From positions 2,259,632 to 2,323,631 of the forward strand of contig NZ_LT985808.1 of assembly GCF_900291465.1 (NCBI RefSeq): a stretch of 64,000 nt of DNA, read 5' to 3'. The notes beneath the pieces were generated by a model, which was given only the letters and a program-made list of their open reading frames with translations, searched no databases and was not told the origin of the DNA. Numbering within the stretch: position 1 is the stretch's first letter; every line of letters starts with the position of its first letter. This stretch comes from Bacteroides sp. Marseille-P3684. GTDB lineage: Bacteria; Bacteroidota; Bacteroidia; Bacteroidales; Bacteroidaceae. Made by a program: the position numbers and the translations under genes. This document shows, in pieces, positions 24,680-34,476 of the stretch.

Positions 24680-27600
24680 TTGTTTACAATTTGTTTTACT
24701 GTCCCAATGAATATCTCACTGTAGGTTTCTTTAAAGTATTTTCGGTAAAAATTAGTGATACGAGCATAGTCTCGACTTTCCAATAAAAAAAGATTTGTGC
24801 GATTTTTTACTTGTGCGAAGTTTTCCGCAGCACACATTGCGGACTCAATCATTACACGATAAGACTTGTGCATCTCTTGGTCTACATAATATTTATTTTG
24901 AAGTACAAATCGGGTTATAGGTAGGTCTATATTGTTATCTGTATATCCATGTATTTTTGATTTAAATTGATTAATGTCAGCTCTTGAGAAAATCCTGGCA
25001 TTTCCGATATTCCCTCCCGCAACATATTGAGTAAGTTCAGACGCAACTTCTGCAGATAGTGTAGCGTTGAAAAGTGCATTTATCAGTTCTGTAATCTCAC
25101 CTAATTTTGTATTCATTATATTAATGAGTGTTGGAGGAAGCGAACGTATGAAACTCTCAATACATTCTCCCCACACAGTGTGCGGAATCCAATGTACTGC
25201 AATGTTTAATTCATCTTCAAAACGGTCAATTTCTTGAATGAGAACATCGGAAGCGCCATTAATCCAACAAGCTAATATTAAGTTAACCAATAATTTAGGT
25301 TCACAACCAATAGCTTTGAAAGCATTATATGTGGTAAATGGAAGATTAAATTCTGAAATAATACGGAATGCTTTTACTGTCTTTGCCCAATACTCGCCGG
25401 CAAAAACATCATCCTTGCAAAGCCTTTCACTCCAAAGTATTGTATTAGCAGCAGACATCTCTCCACGTACTTCCGAACTGTAATCTTCTTGTTCAAAATT
25501 GTAATACTTAGGAACAAGCCTGCGCGAACTTTCGGGACCAGAGAAAAGAATTGCTTCCGAATTCAAAAGCTCATCAGGAATTGTAAACAAGTTCATTTGT
25601 CGATTATACGGCTCAAGCTTTATCTGCACTAATTCAGCTGGTTTTATATTTTCTGAAACCGGCAATGCATATACATCACCGTCATATATGAAATCGGAAG
25701 TGTCTTCGCTGGTATAATCTGTGATTCGAATTTTATCTGAACTCAACTCACTATCAAGAACAAATTTTCTTATATAGATGCGTTTGTCAAATATTTTTAG
25801 TTCTATGGAACTACTACGGTCAAAAGTATTTGCACCATATAATTGAAACATTCTTGCAAACAAATCACGATAATCGGATAATGGAACTATACCTTCAATT
25901 ACTGGACTCTTAAGATGCTTGATTGTATTGTCATCCTTTATTTTATCAGATTTGTAAGTTACATCTATCATACCAGACTGTCCATGACTGATTATATTAA
26001 AATATCTCAGGTTATCATAAGATATGATTTTTCCCGATGGCACAATTTTCCCTTCCAAATCAGATATTACTATACCCTCAAACGGTGCTACAACAGATAC
26101 TTTCAAAGGAGGATTATTCTCGGCAATTATTTTCAAATTACACGTAGGAGAATATTTAGAAGCACAGGCATCTCTGGAAATCCTCCAGGTATTTTTATCC
26201 GTCATTTCAACAGATAAGTTTTCGCATTCATCAACTTTTGCAGAGATAACATGGCGAGAATATAGGTGTAGCTCTGTGGAAAACATTGTTTCGTTGCGAG
26301 AGACAAATGTCATATCGTCTATGAAATAAAATGTTTCCATCACGTATTTATTGTCAGGAAATTCAACCTTGATATCAACAAGCCCAAATGGCAAAAGGCA
26401 TGAATTGGACAAATTCCGCCACTCAGCCTTACTATTATGAACACGATATTTAGGCTTGATATTCCCGACTCTAGTGCCAGTTTGGTCAAAAACGCTTATT
26501 ACTGGAATGCGAGTCAATAACTTAAAATTAGATTGCTCTACCCATTGTATATATGTACCTCTGAATTCAGCGCTATAAGGCGTGAACTCATTGGTTATGG
26601 TTATATCCTCATTTGACATGCAATTGTGTAAATCTACTTTATCAGTAAATTTAATCGCCGAATAAAGTTCTCCATTTAGTAATAGCTTATGACTACCATC
26701 ACACTTCCAATTAGTGGAGAAAACAGCTATATTATTTTCAGCATTCGCTGTCGATTTCAAAGAATATACATTATCATCAAGCATTTGGAAAACCTGAGGG
26801 CATTCAAAATTCGGAGGATAACTACCACATAAAGTTGGAAACAATCTGTCATCGTTGTCACACCTGATCTTAACTTCAACTACAGGTTCTCCACTCCACT
26901 TTATATCATTTGCTACGCCAACAGTTATACGAGAATATATCGCACCGATAACCTCTCCTTTGTCATCTTTAACTAGGGATTTTCTTACATACTTTCCAAC
27001 AAGTATACCAGAGACAAACACATCGAAGGTGTAGCACGATTGATAGTTTAGACCTTCAATAGATTTTGATGAAATCTCTTTTACTATATTTAAATTGACA
27101 AAAAGATTTGCAGTTTTACTTGAGGTCAAACGAAGTTTCCAACTTAGAGAAAGTGGTTTGGTTCTATGTTCACTCTTAACTCGCCGGTATTCTCTTTTTA
27201 AGGATTTAGTCAGTTCTGACAAAGAGGAATCCGTATCATCATATGGTAGCCAGCGGTCTTCTTCGGATATGATTGCATGAGCAATCTGTAATGAAACATC
27301 GTAAATATTGTCATTTTTGAACGCTTTCCCAAGATAAGCTATACAATTAAAATTCTTGATTAAATCTATATTATTATCATCCCAATCAATATTTATTGAA
27401 GACAATTCTTCAACCAATCCAATGAGAAAACGTGAAAACCCGCTAAGATTAGTTCCGTTCTTTATGTAATTTACAGGAAGACCTCCTTGATTTAGTAAAG
27501 TTCTAAAATATTCATTCCCCTTGAGAGAGTGAATAAATGCAAATCCATGACTTTTAAGCCCATGACGTGCAGCTTTATATAGTTGCTCCCAACAATAATG

Positions 27601-27873
27601 AGGCAGTCCTAATCCGACTGCAACATCTTCTCTGGAAGGAATTCCTCCATTATAGTCTCTTCTCCACCATTCAGCGTAACACAAGGCCGCCTCTATTCCA
27701 AAATCTTCTAATCGATACGCATTTTGGACAAGAGTCTCCTTTAAGTTTGTATATTCTTCCTCGGTTAATTTAAGTTTCCAAAGGGGCATATCTGGGGTTA
27801 TGGACGGTCTGTTACGAGCATCCAAAATCCTCATCAAAACAACATGCTGTTCACTATTGCATATATTAACCAT
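24676..27873 (-). CDS. druH: DruH-like protein, Druantia type III
   Basis: This 1065-residue protein has no catalytic motif that I can recognise. It is a mixture of helical and beta-rich stretches, with several beta-sandwich-like segments in the middle (residues about 230-640) and a helical end. The call rests on context: in type III Druantia the only partner of DruE is the large protein DruH, encoded directly upstream, and here the stop of this gene overlaps the druE start by four bases. It is the first gene of the operon, read from a promoter at 27906-27935. If a profile search does not find DruH, the alternative is an unnamed partner of a DUF1998 helicase. Confidence 0.7.
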   Translation of the reverse strand: MVNICNSEQHVVLMRILDARNRPSITPDMPLWKLKLTEEEYTNLKETLVQNAYRLEDFGIEAALCYAEWWRRDYNGGIPSREDVAVGLGLPHYCWEQLYKAARHGLKSHGFAFIHSLKGNEYFRTLLNQGGLPVNYIKNGTNLSGFSRFLIGLVEELSSINIDWDDNNIDLIKNFNCIAYLGKAFKNDNIYDVSLQIAHAIISEEDRWLPYDDTDSSLSELTKSLKREYRRVKSEHRTKPLSLSWKLRLTSSKTANLFVNLNIVKEISSKSIEGLNYQSCYTFDVFVSGILVGKYVRKSLVKDDKGEVIGAIYSRITVGVANDIKWSGEPVVEVKIRCDNDDRLFPTLCGSYPPNFECPQVFQMLDDNVYSLKSTANAENNIAVFSTNWKCDGSHKLLLNGELYSAIKFTDKVDLHNCMSNEDITITNEFTPYSAEFRGTYIQWVEQSNFKLLTRIPVISVFDQTGTRVGNIKPKYRVHNSKAEWRNLSNSCLLPFGLVDIKVEFPDNKYVMETFYFIDDMTFVSRNETMFSTELHLYSRHVISAKVDECENLSVEMTDKNTWRISRDACASKYSPTCNLKIIAENNPPLKVSVVAPFEGIVISDLEGKIVPSGKIISYDNLRYFNIISHGQSGMIDVTYKSDKIKDDNTIKHLKSPVIEGIVPLSDYRDLFARMFQLYGANTFDRSSSIELKIFDKRIYIRKFVLDSELSSDKIRITDYTSEDTSDFIYDGDVYALPVSENIKPAELVQIKLEPYNRQMNLFTIPDELLNSEAILFSGPESSRRLVPKYYNFEQEDYSSEVRGEMSAANTILWSERLCKDDVFAGEYWAKTVKAFRIISEFNLPFTTYNAFKAIGCEPKLLVNLILACWINGASDVLIQEIDRFEDELNIAVHWIPHTVWGECIESFIRSLPPTLINIMNTKLGEITELINALFNATLSAEVASELTQYVAGGNIGNARIFSRADINQFKSKIHGYTDNNIDLPITRFVLQNKYYVDQEMHKSYRVMIESAMCAAENFAQVKNRTNLFLLESRDYARITNFYRKYFKETYSEIFIGTVKQIVNK

Positions 27874-27905
27874 GTTCTAAAAATCAATTGGTTTATAATC
27901 TTTTG

Positions 27906-27942
27906 TAAAGATAGCGCAATTCTGTGCAATCACAATGCACAG
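27906..27942 (-). promoter_or_regulatory. Druantia promoter with overlapping palindromic operator
   Basis: On the minus strand TATCTTTA (27906-27913) resembles the -7 box TAnnTTTG and a TTG (27933-27935) sits 19 bases upstream as the -33 box. The inverted repeat CTGTGCA-N7-TGCACAG (27922-27942) covers the -33 box. That position suits a repressor, most likely the WYL protein encoded at the end of the operon. Confidence 0.6.
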
Positions 27943-28377
27943 TAAACAAAAAAATCCAAGATGGATACATTTTTTTCCATGTATTGATAAATAACTTAAT
28001 TACTGTACTCACTTAAATTTGTTGGTATTGCAATAGATTTGGAGCGATAATCGACAATAAGAAGTCAAAGCAATAAACGATTTACCAAAATTCTGCAATG
28101 AAGATATAGAGAAAGTAGACACTGGACATTATCCATATTTTGCAGTCCATCTAGCTTTTCTCCAAAGGCAAGGGATGATTTAAAAACTAATATGCACAGT
28201 ATTGTTCTTCGTTTGAAAAGCTTGTTTACTATTCCTTTTTCCCTAACAATTGTTTTGGCAATTATAGAAATACTCCGTATTTTTGCATTTAATAGAGCGT
28301 TCTTTTGGTTAATGCAAAACAAGAAAAATATAGAACTTCGCTCGTTTCTAAATCGTTATCTGTCAAAAAATATTTTC
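27943..28377. other. Intergenic junction between Druantia and the truncated integrase
   Basis: This is AT-rich DNA with no recognisable gene. A plus-strand open frame of 63 codons at 28192-28383 is hydrophobic but has no supporting features. The integrase homology stops abruptly at about 28433, so the junction where foreign or rearranged DNA meets the integrase lies at its left end. Confidence 0.4.
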
Positions 28378-29373
28378 TTATAAACTGCTTATTTTCAGTG
28401 TGTAGGATAAATGGTGATGCCTATATGAATGGAATGTGATATTTTTTGTGATTCCGGCAGAACGGATCCATTCCTTCATCGGCTGCTGCGTCCAGCTCCG
28501 TTTCAGACCTTTGAATACCAGACCGGTCTTTTCAGGGCTGTAGCCTATCAGTTCCAATGCTTCATCGCTTATCGGGATGATGTCCTCGGTCTTGGTCTTC
28601 TGGGTGATGGTATGGACACATTTCCCTCCGGCTGCGAAGTCGACGATTTCTTCCCAGCAAAGGGAAAGAACATCACTGAGCCGCAGGCTGGTCAGGCACG
28701 AAAAGAGGGAAGCGGTCTTCAGAACAGGTATCTTGCACGGGGTCTCGGCAAGGCAATACAGCTCTTCCACGCTCAGGTAGTCCTTCACCACATCTTCCGG
28801 CTCGATCTTCTCCAGAAAATCATTGACATTGGTCTTGATCATCCTGTTGCGGTAGAGGATTTTCAGGAATCCTCTGAAAGTGAACCAGTATCCGGAAGCC
28901 GAGTTCCGTGTAATATATCCGTCCCGTTTCAGCAGTCTGGCGTTTAGAAGGTACTCGCGGAACCTGTTGCATAGGTTAACGTCTATTTCCTCGAAGGTGC
29001 ATTTGCCGTGGACGAAGTTGCAGAAATGCTGGTAGACGAATCCCCATTTCTGGTCGTGTTTGCGTAGCTGCTTGCGGTAATATTCCAGAAAATCAGATTT
29101 GAACTTACGCTTGTCAAAGAAATCATACCGTTCATTTACGATAGCTTCGAACCTCCGGCACCGGATGGCTTCCGCCTTTTCCGACATGGCGGCGTTGAAA
29201 TCACGTTCACGCTGGTTCTTCGGATTGGCATAGATATAAATGTTCAATCCCTCATGACGGATGGTCTTCATCGTTTCTTGGTCACGGTAGCCCGGATAAT
29301 AATCAAGGTAGAAAGACAGCATACCTTTCTTCAATGGGCGTGTCCTCAATGTTACTGTTTTGCATTCTGACAT
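28378..29373 (-). pseudogene. Tyrosine integrase, truncated before the catalytic tyrosine
   Basis: This is a Bacteroides-type site-specific integrase of 331 residues, about 70 shorter than the family norm. It has the Arm-binding N-terminus (LSFYLDYYPGYRD), a SAM-like core-binding domain (NFVHGKCTFEEIDVNLCNRFREYL), the first catalytic arginine in SCLTSLRLSDVLSL, and the HxxR motif in FHSYRH. Immediately after that histidine the sequence turns into unrelated HHLSYTLKISSL and stops. The second histidine/tryptophan region and the nucleophilic tyrosine (normally in a VSTTQxYA segment) are missing. The protein cannot cut DNA. It marks a mobile element that later lost its left part, apparently where the Druantia segment begins. 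Confidence 0.8.
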
Positions 29374-29492
29374 AATGATGAATATTAAATGGTTATAACT
29401 GACTTTTGCTGCGAAAATCCTTAATGATGTTGTGCAGACCGTAATCAGCAGGAAATAATTTCCGGATAATTACAGTCGGTTGCATTTAGCCA

Positions 29493-30368
29493 CTAACGGG
29501 CTCCCATAATGTGGTCGAATTCCACTTTCAGGAATCGCACGAACCGTCCTTTCTTTTCCCGTTTGATTTCGTGGAATTGCAGGATGCCGTAAACCGAATC
29601 CCGTGTGAGGTTGTATTTCTTCATGGCTTCCTGGACGGTGTAGTATTCCGATGAATCTTCTTCGGCGGTCTGTTTGGATAGGTCGAAGTGTAGTTTGGAA
29701 TAGAATATCTGTCCGTGTTCTTTCTTTGATGGGATATTGTTGCGATAGACATGAGAGCGGATGGCGACACGTGTCATGCCATATTTCTTCTCAATTTCTT
29801 CGGGAGTGTACCATTCCGTCAAGGCATCGTCCGTCTTGTACTTGGCAAATGCTGCATCAATGTGCTTCTTGCTGTAATAGTTGAACTGGCGGATTTTGAC
29901 CTTAGGGACATCATGCTCTCTGGTGTATGTCCATACCCATTTGGTGTTTACCTTGTACTTCTCCGCTATCTGCTCGGCAGTATAGTATTCAGTAATGTCA
30001 ACATCATCCTTTGGCTTGATGCTTTCGTATGGTTTGGTTTTCAGCATCAACTCGATGTCGCTTCTGCGGATAAGAGACATTCTTGAACTCAGCCGTGAAG
30101 CACGGAGTTTGTCTTCTTTCACCAGCTTGTAAACATACTGACGGGAAACGCCCATCAGTTTGGCCGTTTGGGAAAAGGTGAAGTATTCCTGACTATCCAG
30201 CTTTTTCTTTACTTTAACCATTTCCTGAATTTGCCGAAGTTCCATTCTCCGCTCTTTCATGCGATGTTTGTAACCTCTCTTGGAGCATTGCGGACTGCAA
30301 TAGTTTGTGGTGGTCTTTTGCGCTATAAAAGGCTTGCCGCACCACTGGCAGATTCTTTTTACTTCCAT
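29493..30368 (-). CDS. Zinc-ribbon protein with four tandem helix-turn-helix units
   Basis: This 291-residue protein starts at ATG 30368 (MEVKRICQWCGKPF), preceded by a good GGAGG ribosome site about 11 bases upstream; a longer frame back to 30524 lacks such a site. Residues 7-33 hold a CxxC...CxxxC zinc ribbon. Four similar excisionase/MerR-like HTH units follow, starting at YFTFSQTAKLMGVSRQYVYK, YYTAEQIAEKYKVNTKWVW, WYTPEEIEKKYGMTRVAIR and YYTVQEAMKKYNLTRDSVY, each about 55-60 residues apart. It lies next to the integrase, so a role as excisionase or element regulator is likely. The number of HTH units is unusual. Confidence 0.7.
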   Translation of the reverse strand: MEVKRICQWCGKPFIAQKTTTNYCSPQCSKRGYKHRMKERRMELRQIQEMVKVKKKLDSQEYFTFSQTAKLMGVSRQYVYKLVKEDKLRASRLSSRMSLIRRSDIELMLKTKPYESIKPKDDVDITEYYTAEQIAEKYKVNTKWVWTYTREHDVPKVKIRQFNYYSKKHIDAAFAKYKTDDALTEWYTPEEIEKKYGMTRVAIRSHVYRNNIPSKKEHGQIFYSKLHFDLSKQTAEEDSSEYYTVQEAMKKYNLTRDSVYGILQFHEIKREKKGRFVRFLKVEFDHIMGAR

Positions 30369-30739
30369 GTCGTTTGTCCTCCATATTTTCGTTAAACATG
30401 AGCTTTTGACAGCTCGAATAATTTCAGACCTTGCGGTCTGCAATAAAAGCTGCGCCTCAGCACAGCCCATAAGCAGGCTTATGGCTCTGCGTTCGTCTTG
30501 CATTTTATTTCCCTTTTTGTCCACTCACGTAAACCATTGTCAACACACGTCAACTACTGCGTCAGTGTGACATCGGGGTCAAACCTCGATTTGTTCCGTG
30601 GTAGAAATATGGTAGAAAAATAGGGAGGACAACTGCATCCGACTGCTATCAGCCGGATTCTGGACAAATAAAAAAAGCCGCTGGAAATCAGCGGCTTCGT
30701 TATAGTTAGTTCTAATTCGTTGCAGTCAGTTATGCGCAA
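30369..30739. other. Probable right end of the mobile element, next to mnmE
   Basis: No gene is seen. The stretch has short direct repeats (two CGTCAAC/TGTCAAC copies near 30540-30560 and two TGGTAGAAA copies near 30599-30620) of the kind integrases and excisionases bind, then the mnmE terminator. I could not identify an att core because the other end is not recognisable in the window. Confidence 0.35.
30665..30697 (-). terminator. Intrinsic terminator of mnmE
   Basis: On the minus strand a 9-bp perfect stem (30675-30683 with 30689-30697) with a 5-base loop is followed by a run of seven T. Confidence 0.9.
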
Positions 30740-32134
30740 TCACTTTCCGATGCAAAACTTCCTGAATATATTCCCCAACACTTCATCATTCGTTACTTCT
30801 CCCAAGATATCATTAAGATAGAAGATACATTCGCGAATATCCTGGGATAAGAAATCACCTGATAAACGAGCAGATAAACCATCTTGAACACGATGGATGG
30901 CATCGAGAGCATGGGAGAGGGCCTCGAAGTGTCGGATGTTGGTGACGATGACGTCGCTCTGTGAAATTTCTGGGAGAGAAGCGCCCTTTACCAAAAGGGA
31001 TTGTAGTGCATCGGTGTTTTCGTGCTGCTTGGCTGAAATGAATAGAGTGTCTCCTTCATCAAGAGGCAGATGGGAAAGGGCCGTTTGTGCTTCCGGTGAG
31101 AGAAGGTCGGACTTGTTGAAGAGACGGATGAGCTTCTTGCCTTTGCAATGGGGAAGAATCTTCTGAGCCAATGAGGCATATTGCGTCTGGGCGGTGGTAC
31201 TGTCTATAACCCATAGGACGATGCTGGCTTGCTCTAACTTTTGGAATGTACGTTCGATGCCGAGACTTTCAATTCTGTCACTTGTCTCACGGATGCCGGC
31301 AGTATCAATAAAGCGGAAGGTAATACCGCGTAAGTTAATCGTGTCCTCAATGACATCACGGGTCGTCCCGTGAATATCACTGACGATGGCACGCTCTTCA
31401 TTCACCAGCAAATTGAGAAGGGTCGATTTGCCGGCATTCGTTTCACCGATAATTGCTACGGGGATGCCGTTCTTTACTGCATTTCCCACGCTGAAGGAGT
31501 GTACCAGGTGGGCAATGATGTTTTCTATCTGCGTTGCCAGTGTACATAATTGGCTGCGGTCAGCAAATTCTACATCCTCCTCGCTGAAGTCTAACTCCAG
31601 TTCGATGAGGGAAGTGAAGTCCAACAGACGAGTCCTTAGGGCGCGAAGCTCATTGCTGAAGCCTCCACGCATCTGGTTCATCGCCAGACGGTGGGTAGCT
31701 ACATTTGAGGAGGCTATCAGGTCGGCTACTGCTTCAGCCTGGCTAAGGTCCATTTTGCCATTCAGGAAGGCACGTTGGGTGTATTCTCCGGGGTTGGCAC
31801 TGCGACATCCGTTGGCAATGAGCAGTTGCATGACTTGCTGGAGGATGTACGATGAGCCATGGCACATGATTTCCGTAGCATCTTCGCCGGTGTAGGAGTG
31901 AGGACCGCGAAACAGACTTACCAGGACCTCATCAATCAGTTCACCAGTATCAGCGCATATTTGTCCGTAAGTCAGTGTGTGCGACTTGCGTTCTGACAGG
32001 GCTGCACCTGTTGCCGGAGTGAATATACGCTCCGTGATTTCAATGGCGCGACTGCCGGAGACACGGATGACACCTATGGCACCTCCTTGTGCCGTGGCAA
32101 TGGCACAGATAGTATCTTCGTTGATAAGTTGCAT
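30740..32134 (-). CDS. mnmE: tRNA modification GTPase MnmE
   Basis: MnmE, with MnmG, installs carboxymethylaminomethyl groups at wobble U34 of certain tRNAs. ATG 32134 gives MQLINEDTICAIATAQGGAIGVIRVSG, the standard start; an upstream ATG at 32167 would run into ugd. The 464-residue protein shows the formyl-THF-binding N-terminal domain with HGSSYILQQV, the GTPase G1 GETNAGKST, DTAG (in RFIDTAGIRE) and NKSD, and the invariant C-terminal FCIGK whose cysteine acts in the modification. It lies 17 bases after ugd and shares its transcript, ending at a strong terminator. It is complete and of normal length. Confidence 0.97.
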   Translation of the reverse strand: MQLINEDTICAIATAQGGAIGVIRVSGSRAIEITERIFTPATGAALSERKSHTLTYGQICADTGELIDEVLVSLFRGPHSYTGEDATEIMCHGSSYILQQVMQLLIANGCRSANPGEYTQRAFLNGKMDLSQAEAVADLIASSNVATHRLAMNQMRGGFSNELRALRTRLLDFTSLIELELDFSEEDVEFADRSQLCTLATQIENIIAHLVHSFSVGNAVKNGIPVAIIGETNAGKSTLLNLLVNEERAIVSDIHGTTRDVIEDTINLRGITFRFIDTAGIRETSDRIESLGIERTFQKLEQASIVLWVIDSTTAQTQYASLAQKILPHCKGKKLIRLFNKSDLLSPEAQTALSHLPLDEGDTLFISAKQHENTDALQSLLVKGASLPEISQSDVIVTNIRHFEALSHALDAIHRVQDGLSARLSGDFLSQDIRECIFYLNDILGEVTNDEVLGNIFRKFCIGK

Positions 32135-32151
32135 AAGCTTTTTAGAGAGGG

Positions 32152-33465
32152 TTAACGTCCTATACAAGTGTACTCAAAGCCGAAATTCTTGATTTCGTTG
32201 GCATCATAGATGTTACGTCCGTCAATGATAAACGGACGGTTCATCAGCTTGCGCACGACATTCCAGCTGGGCAGACGGAATTGCTTCCATTCGGTGATGA
32301 CCAGCAGCGCATCGGCATTCAAGGTGGCGTCGTACATGTCGGCGGCATATTCCACACGGTCACCGATACGCCGACGGCATTCATCCATGGCGACAGGGTC
32401 AAATACACGTACCTTGCAGCCGGCGTCCAATAGGAGTTTGATGGTGACCAGTGAGGTGGCTTCACGCATGTCGTCAGTCTCAGCTTTAAAAGCCAATCCC
32501 CAGATGGCGACTGTCTTGTCGTTGAGCACACCGCCATAGTGGGCACTGAGCTTACGGAAAAGGATGGACTTCTGTCGCTCATTGACTTCCTCTACGGCTT
32601 TGAGTACCCGCATGTCATATCCATTCTGTTCAGCGGTTTTGATGAGAGCCTTTACATCTTTTGGGAAACAGCTTCCGCCATACCCACAACCGGCATAAAG
32701 GAATTTGCTGCCAATGCGGGTATCTGCCCCGATGCCCTTGCGTACCATGTTGACATCAGCTCCTACCAGTTCACAGAGGTTGGCGATGTCATTCATGAAG
32801 CTGATGCGGGTAGCCAGCATCGAATTGGCTGCATATTTGATCATTTCGGCGGACGGAATGTCGGTGAAGATAACCCGGAAGTTATTCAGGAGGAAGGGAC
32901 GATAGAGTCGGGTCATCAACTCCTTGGCCTTATCGGATTCTACACCGACGACTACGCGGTCAGGGCTCATGAAGTCCTTGATGGCAGCTCCTTCTTTGAG
33001 GAACTCCGGGTTGGATGCCACGTCGAAGGGGATATTTACTCCACGTTTGGCTTGCTCTTCCAGGATGACGGCTTTTACCTTGCGGGCGGTCCCGACGGGG
33101 ACGGTCGATTTCGTGACCAGCAATACATAGTGTTGCATCTCATGTCCCACAGTGCGTGCCACTTCCAGTACGTAGCTTAGGTCGGCGCTTCCGTCTTCGT
33201 CAGGGGGAGTGCCTACTGCACTGAAGACAATCTCTACGTCATTGAGGCAACTCGTCAGGTCAGTTGTAAAATGCAGGCGTCCCTCACGTTGATTGCGGAG
33301 CACCATTTCGTCCAGTCCAGGCTCATAGATAGGCACTTGACCCTGTTGCAGGTTATATATCTTTTGTTGGTCTACGTCGACACACGTTACATTGACTCCC
33401 ATTTCGGCAAAGCATGTTCCGCTAACGAGTCCCACGTAGCCGGTTCCTACGATTGCGATGTTCAT
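32152..33465 (-). CDS. ugd: UDP-glucose 6-dehydrogenase
   Basis: The enzyme oxidises UDP-glucose to UDP-glucuronate with two NAD, for capsule and lipopolysaccharide sugars. ATG 33465 begins MNIAIVGTGYVGLVSG, the NAD-binding Rossmann glycine motif. Also present are TVPVGTARKV, SNPEFLKEGAAIKD, the catalytic lysine/cysteine region (AANSMLATRISFMND, then GCGYGGSCFPKDVKAL with the nucleophilic cysteine) and GLAFKAETDDMREA. The 437-residue length is normal. An earlier ATG at 33558 is possible but adds 31 unrelated residues. It is co-transcribed with mnmE, an odd functional pairing. UDP-mannose/ManNAc dehydrogenases are related, but this subfamily fits UDP-glucose best. Confidence 0.93.
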   Translation of the reverse strand: MNIAIVGTGYVGLVSGTCFAEMGVNVTCVDVDQQKIYNLQQGQVPIYEPGLDEMVLRNQREGRLHFTTDLTSCLNDVEIVFSAVGTPPDEDGSADLSYVLEVARTVGHEMQHYVLLVTKSTVPVGTARKVKAVILEEQAKRGVNIPFDVASNPEFLKEGAAIKDFMSPDRVVVGVESDKAKELMTRLYRPFLLNNFRVIFTDIPSAEMIKYAANSMLATRISFMNDIANLCELVGADVNMVRKGIGADTRIGSKFLYAGCGYGGSCFPKDVKALIKTAEQNGYDMRVLKAVEEVNERQKSILFRKLSAHYGGVLNDKTVAIWGLAFKAETDDMREATSLVTIKLLLDAGCKVRVFDPVAMDECRRRIGDRVEYAADMYDATLNADALLVITEWKQFRLPSWNVVRKLMNRPFIIDGRNIYDANEIKNFGFEYTCIGR

Positions 33466-33572
33466 ATCTTTTGGTTCTAGTTGCTGATTGGTGAGCAAAG
33501 GTACAAACTTCGCACCATATACAGTGGTATGGAGTTGAAATTCTTCATCTACTCCCACTCAACGCAGCGGAA

Positions 33573-33974
33573 TCACTTCATGTTCCTCCCATCCGGGAAG
33601 AACACTTCGCCATCTCCGCTGACGTCGAAAAGGCCTACGCAGTATTTGTCGGCAAGAGCCTTGGCGCATTCGAAGGCTTCGCCGGCAACGGACCATCCGA
33701 AAGCCACATAGATGACGTGATGTCCGATGGCATAATCCGCCAGGTGCTTGTCACCCGGGTCAATGTCGGGGAGGAGGGGGAGGTTCATGTTCGGGAAGGT
33801 CTGGACCATTTCACCATACCAGCCCTGCAGACTGTCCGAAGCCAGAGAGGGGTTGTTGTAGTCATGTTCACCATTCCATTCGGTCTGTTCGTCGTACCAA
33901 CGTAAAAAGTCCTTGTATTTCTTAGGTGCTTTGTCGCTTTCAAAAGCCATCAGGTCGTAACTCATAATCTTCAA
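33573..33974 (-). CDS. Conserved small protein of unknown function
   Basis: This 133-residue (or 130 from the ATG at 33965) soluble protein begins MSYDLMAFESDKAPKKYKDFLRWYDEQTEW and contains YNNPSLASDSLQGWYGEM, FPNMNLPLLPD and YAIGHHVIYVAFGWSVAGEAF. I know this pattern (MSYDL.AF, QTEW, FP.MN, the aromatic VIYVAFxWS strand) as a family of short bacterial proteins, sometimes found beside toxins, without an established function. No signal peptide is visible. It stands alone between ugd and a large non-coding region. Confidence 0.65.
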   Translation of the reverse strand: MKIMSYDLMAFESDKAPKKYKDFLRWYDEQTEWNGEHDYNNPSLASDSLQGWYGEMVQTFPNMNLPLLPDIDPGDKHLADYAIGHHVIYVAFGWSVAGEAFECAKALADKYCVGLFDVSGDGEVFFPDGRNMK

Positions 33975-34476
33975 ATATTTTTTGTGGTTAAAGAACTAGG
34001 TTGCCGGTTTCATTACCGTGAAAAACTCATGCCCGGAAGTTTGGAGACTGCTAGGGCGGGGGACTGGATGTCGGTACTTTCATGGTCATGCTTCGATTGG
34101 TTCAGGTGTTTACTATTATTATTGCTGACGGAAGCTTTCATACGGACGGGGTTCCGATAAATATACCTCTTTGTCTGTCAAACGGATTTGATAACCGTTG
34201 GCTTGCCGTCGGCAACTTGTTCGTCAAAGGTAAGATAAACTACTGAAAATACAAATGTTTGTCTCTGATATTTTTGTTGGAGAGTGAATCCGGTTGGACG
34301 TTCTGCGGATGACAAAAAGAAATTGATAAGGCGGATGGGCCATACAAGTTTGTCCAAATCTTCTTTTTCTGCTAACTCATGCTTTTTGAAAATCCGATAA
34401 TCTGGAGATGAAACGTGAATGATTGCAAACGAAACGTCCGAAAAAAGTCTTTGATTTTAGAAAACTATACATTCTG

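Noticed and set aside
17505..27873. DISARM or a BREX variant, because of the DUF1998 helicase and the WYL protein
   Set aside because: There is no methyltransferase, no phospholipase D-like DrmC, no PglZ or BrxC gene. The two-large-gene layout fits Druantia type III.
28192..28383. A 63-codon plus-strand hydrophobic gene
   Set aside because: It has no ribosome site or promoter and lies in an AT-rich junction, where such frames occur by chance.
32539..33180. A 213-codon plus-strand open frame
   Set aside because: It is the shadow of ugd, whose active-site motifs fix the minus strand as coding.
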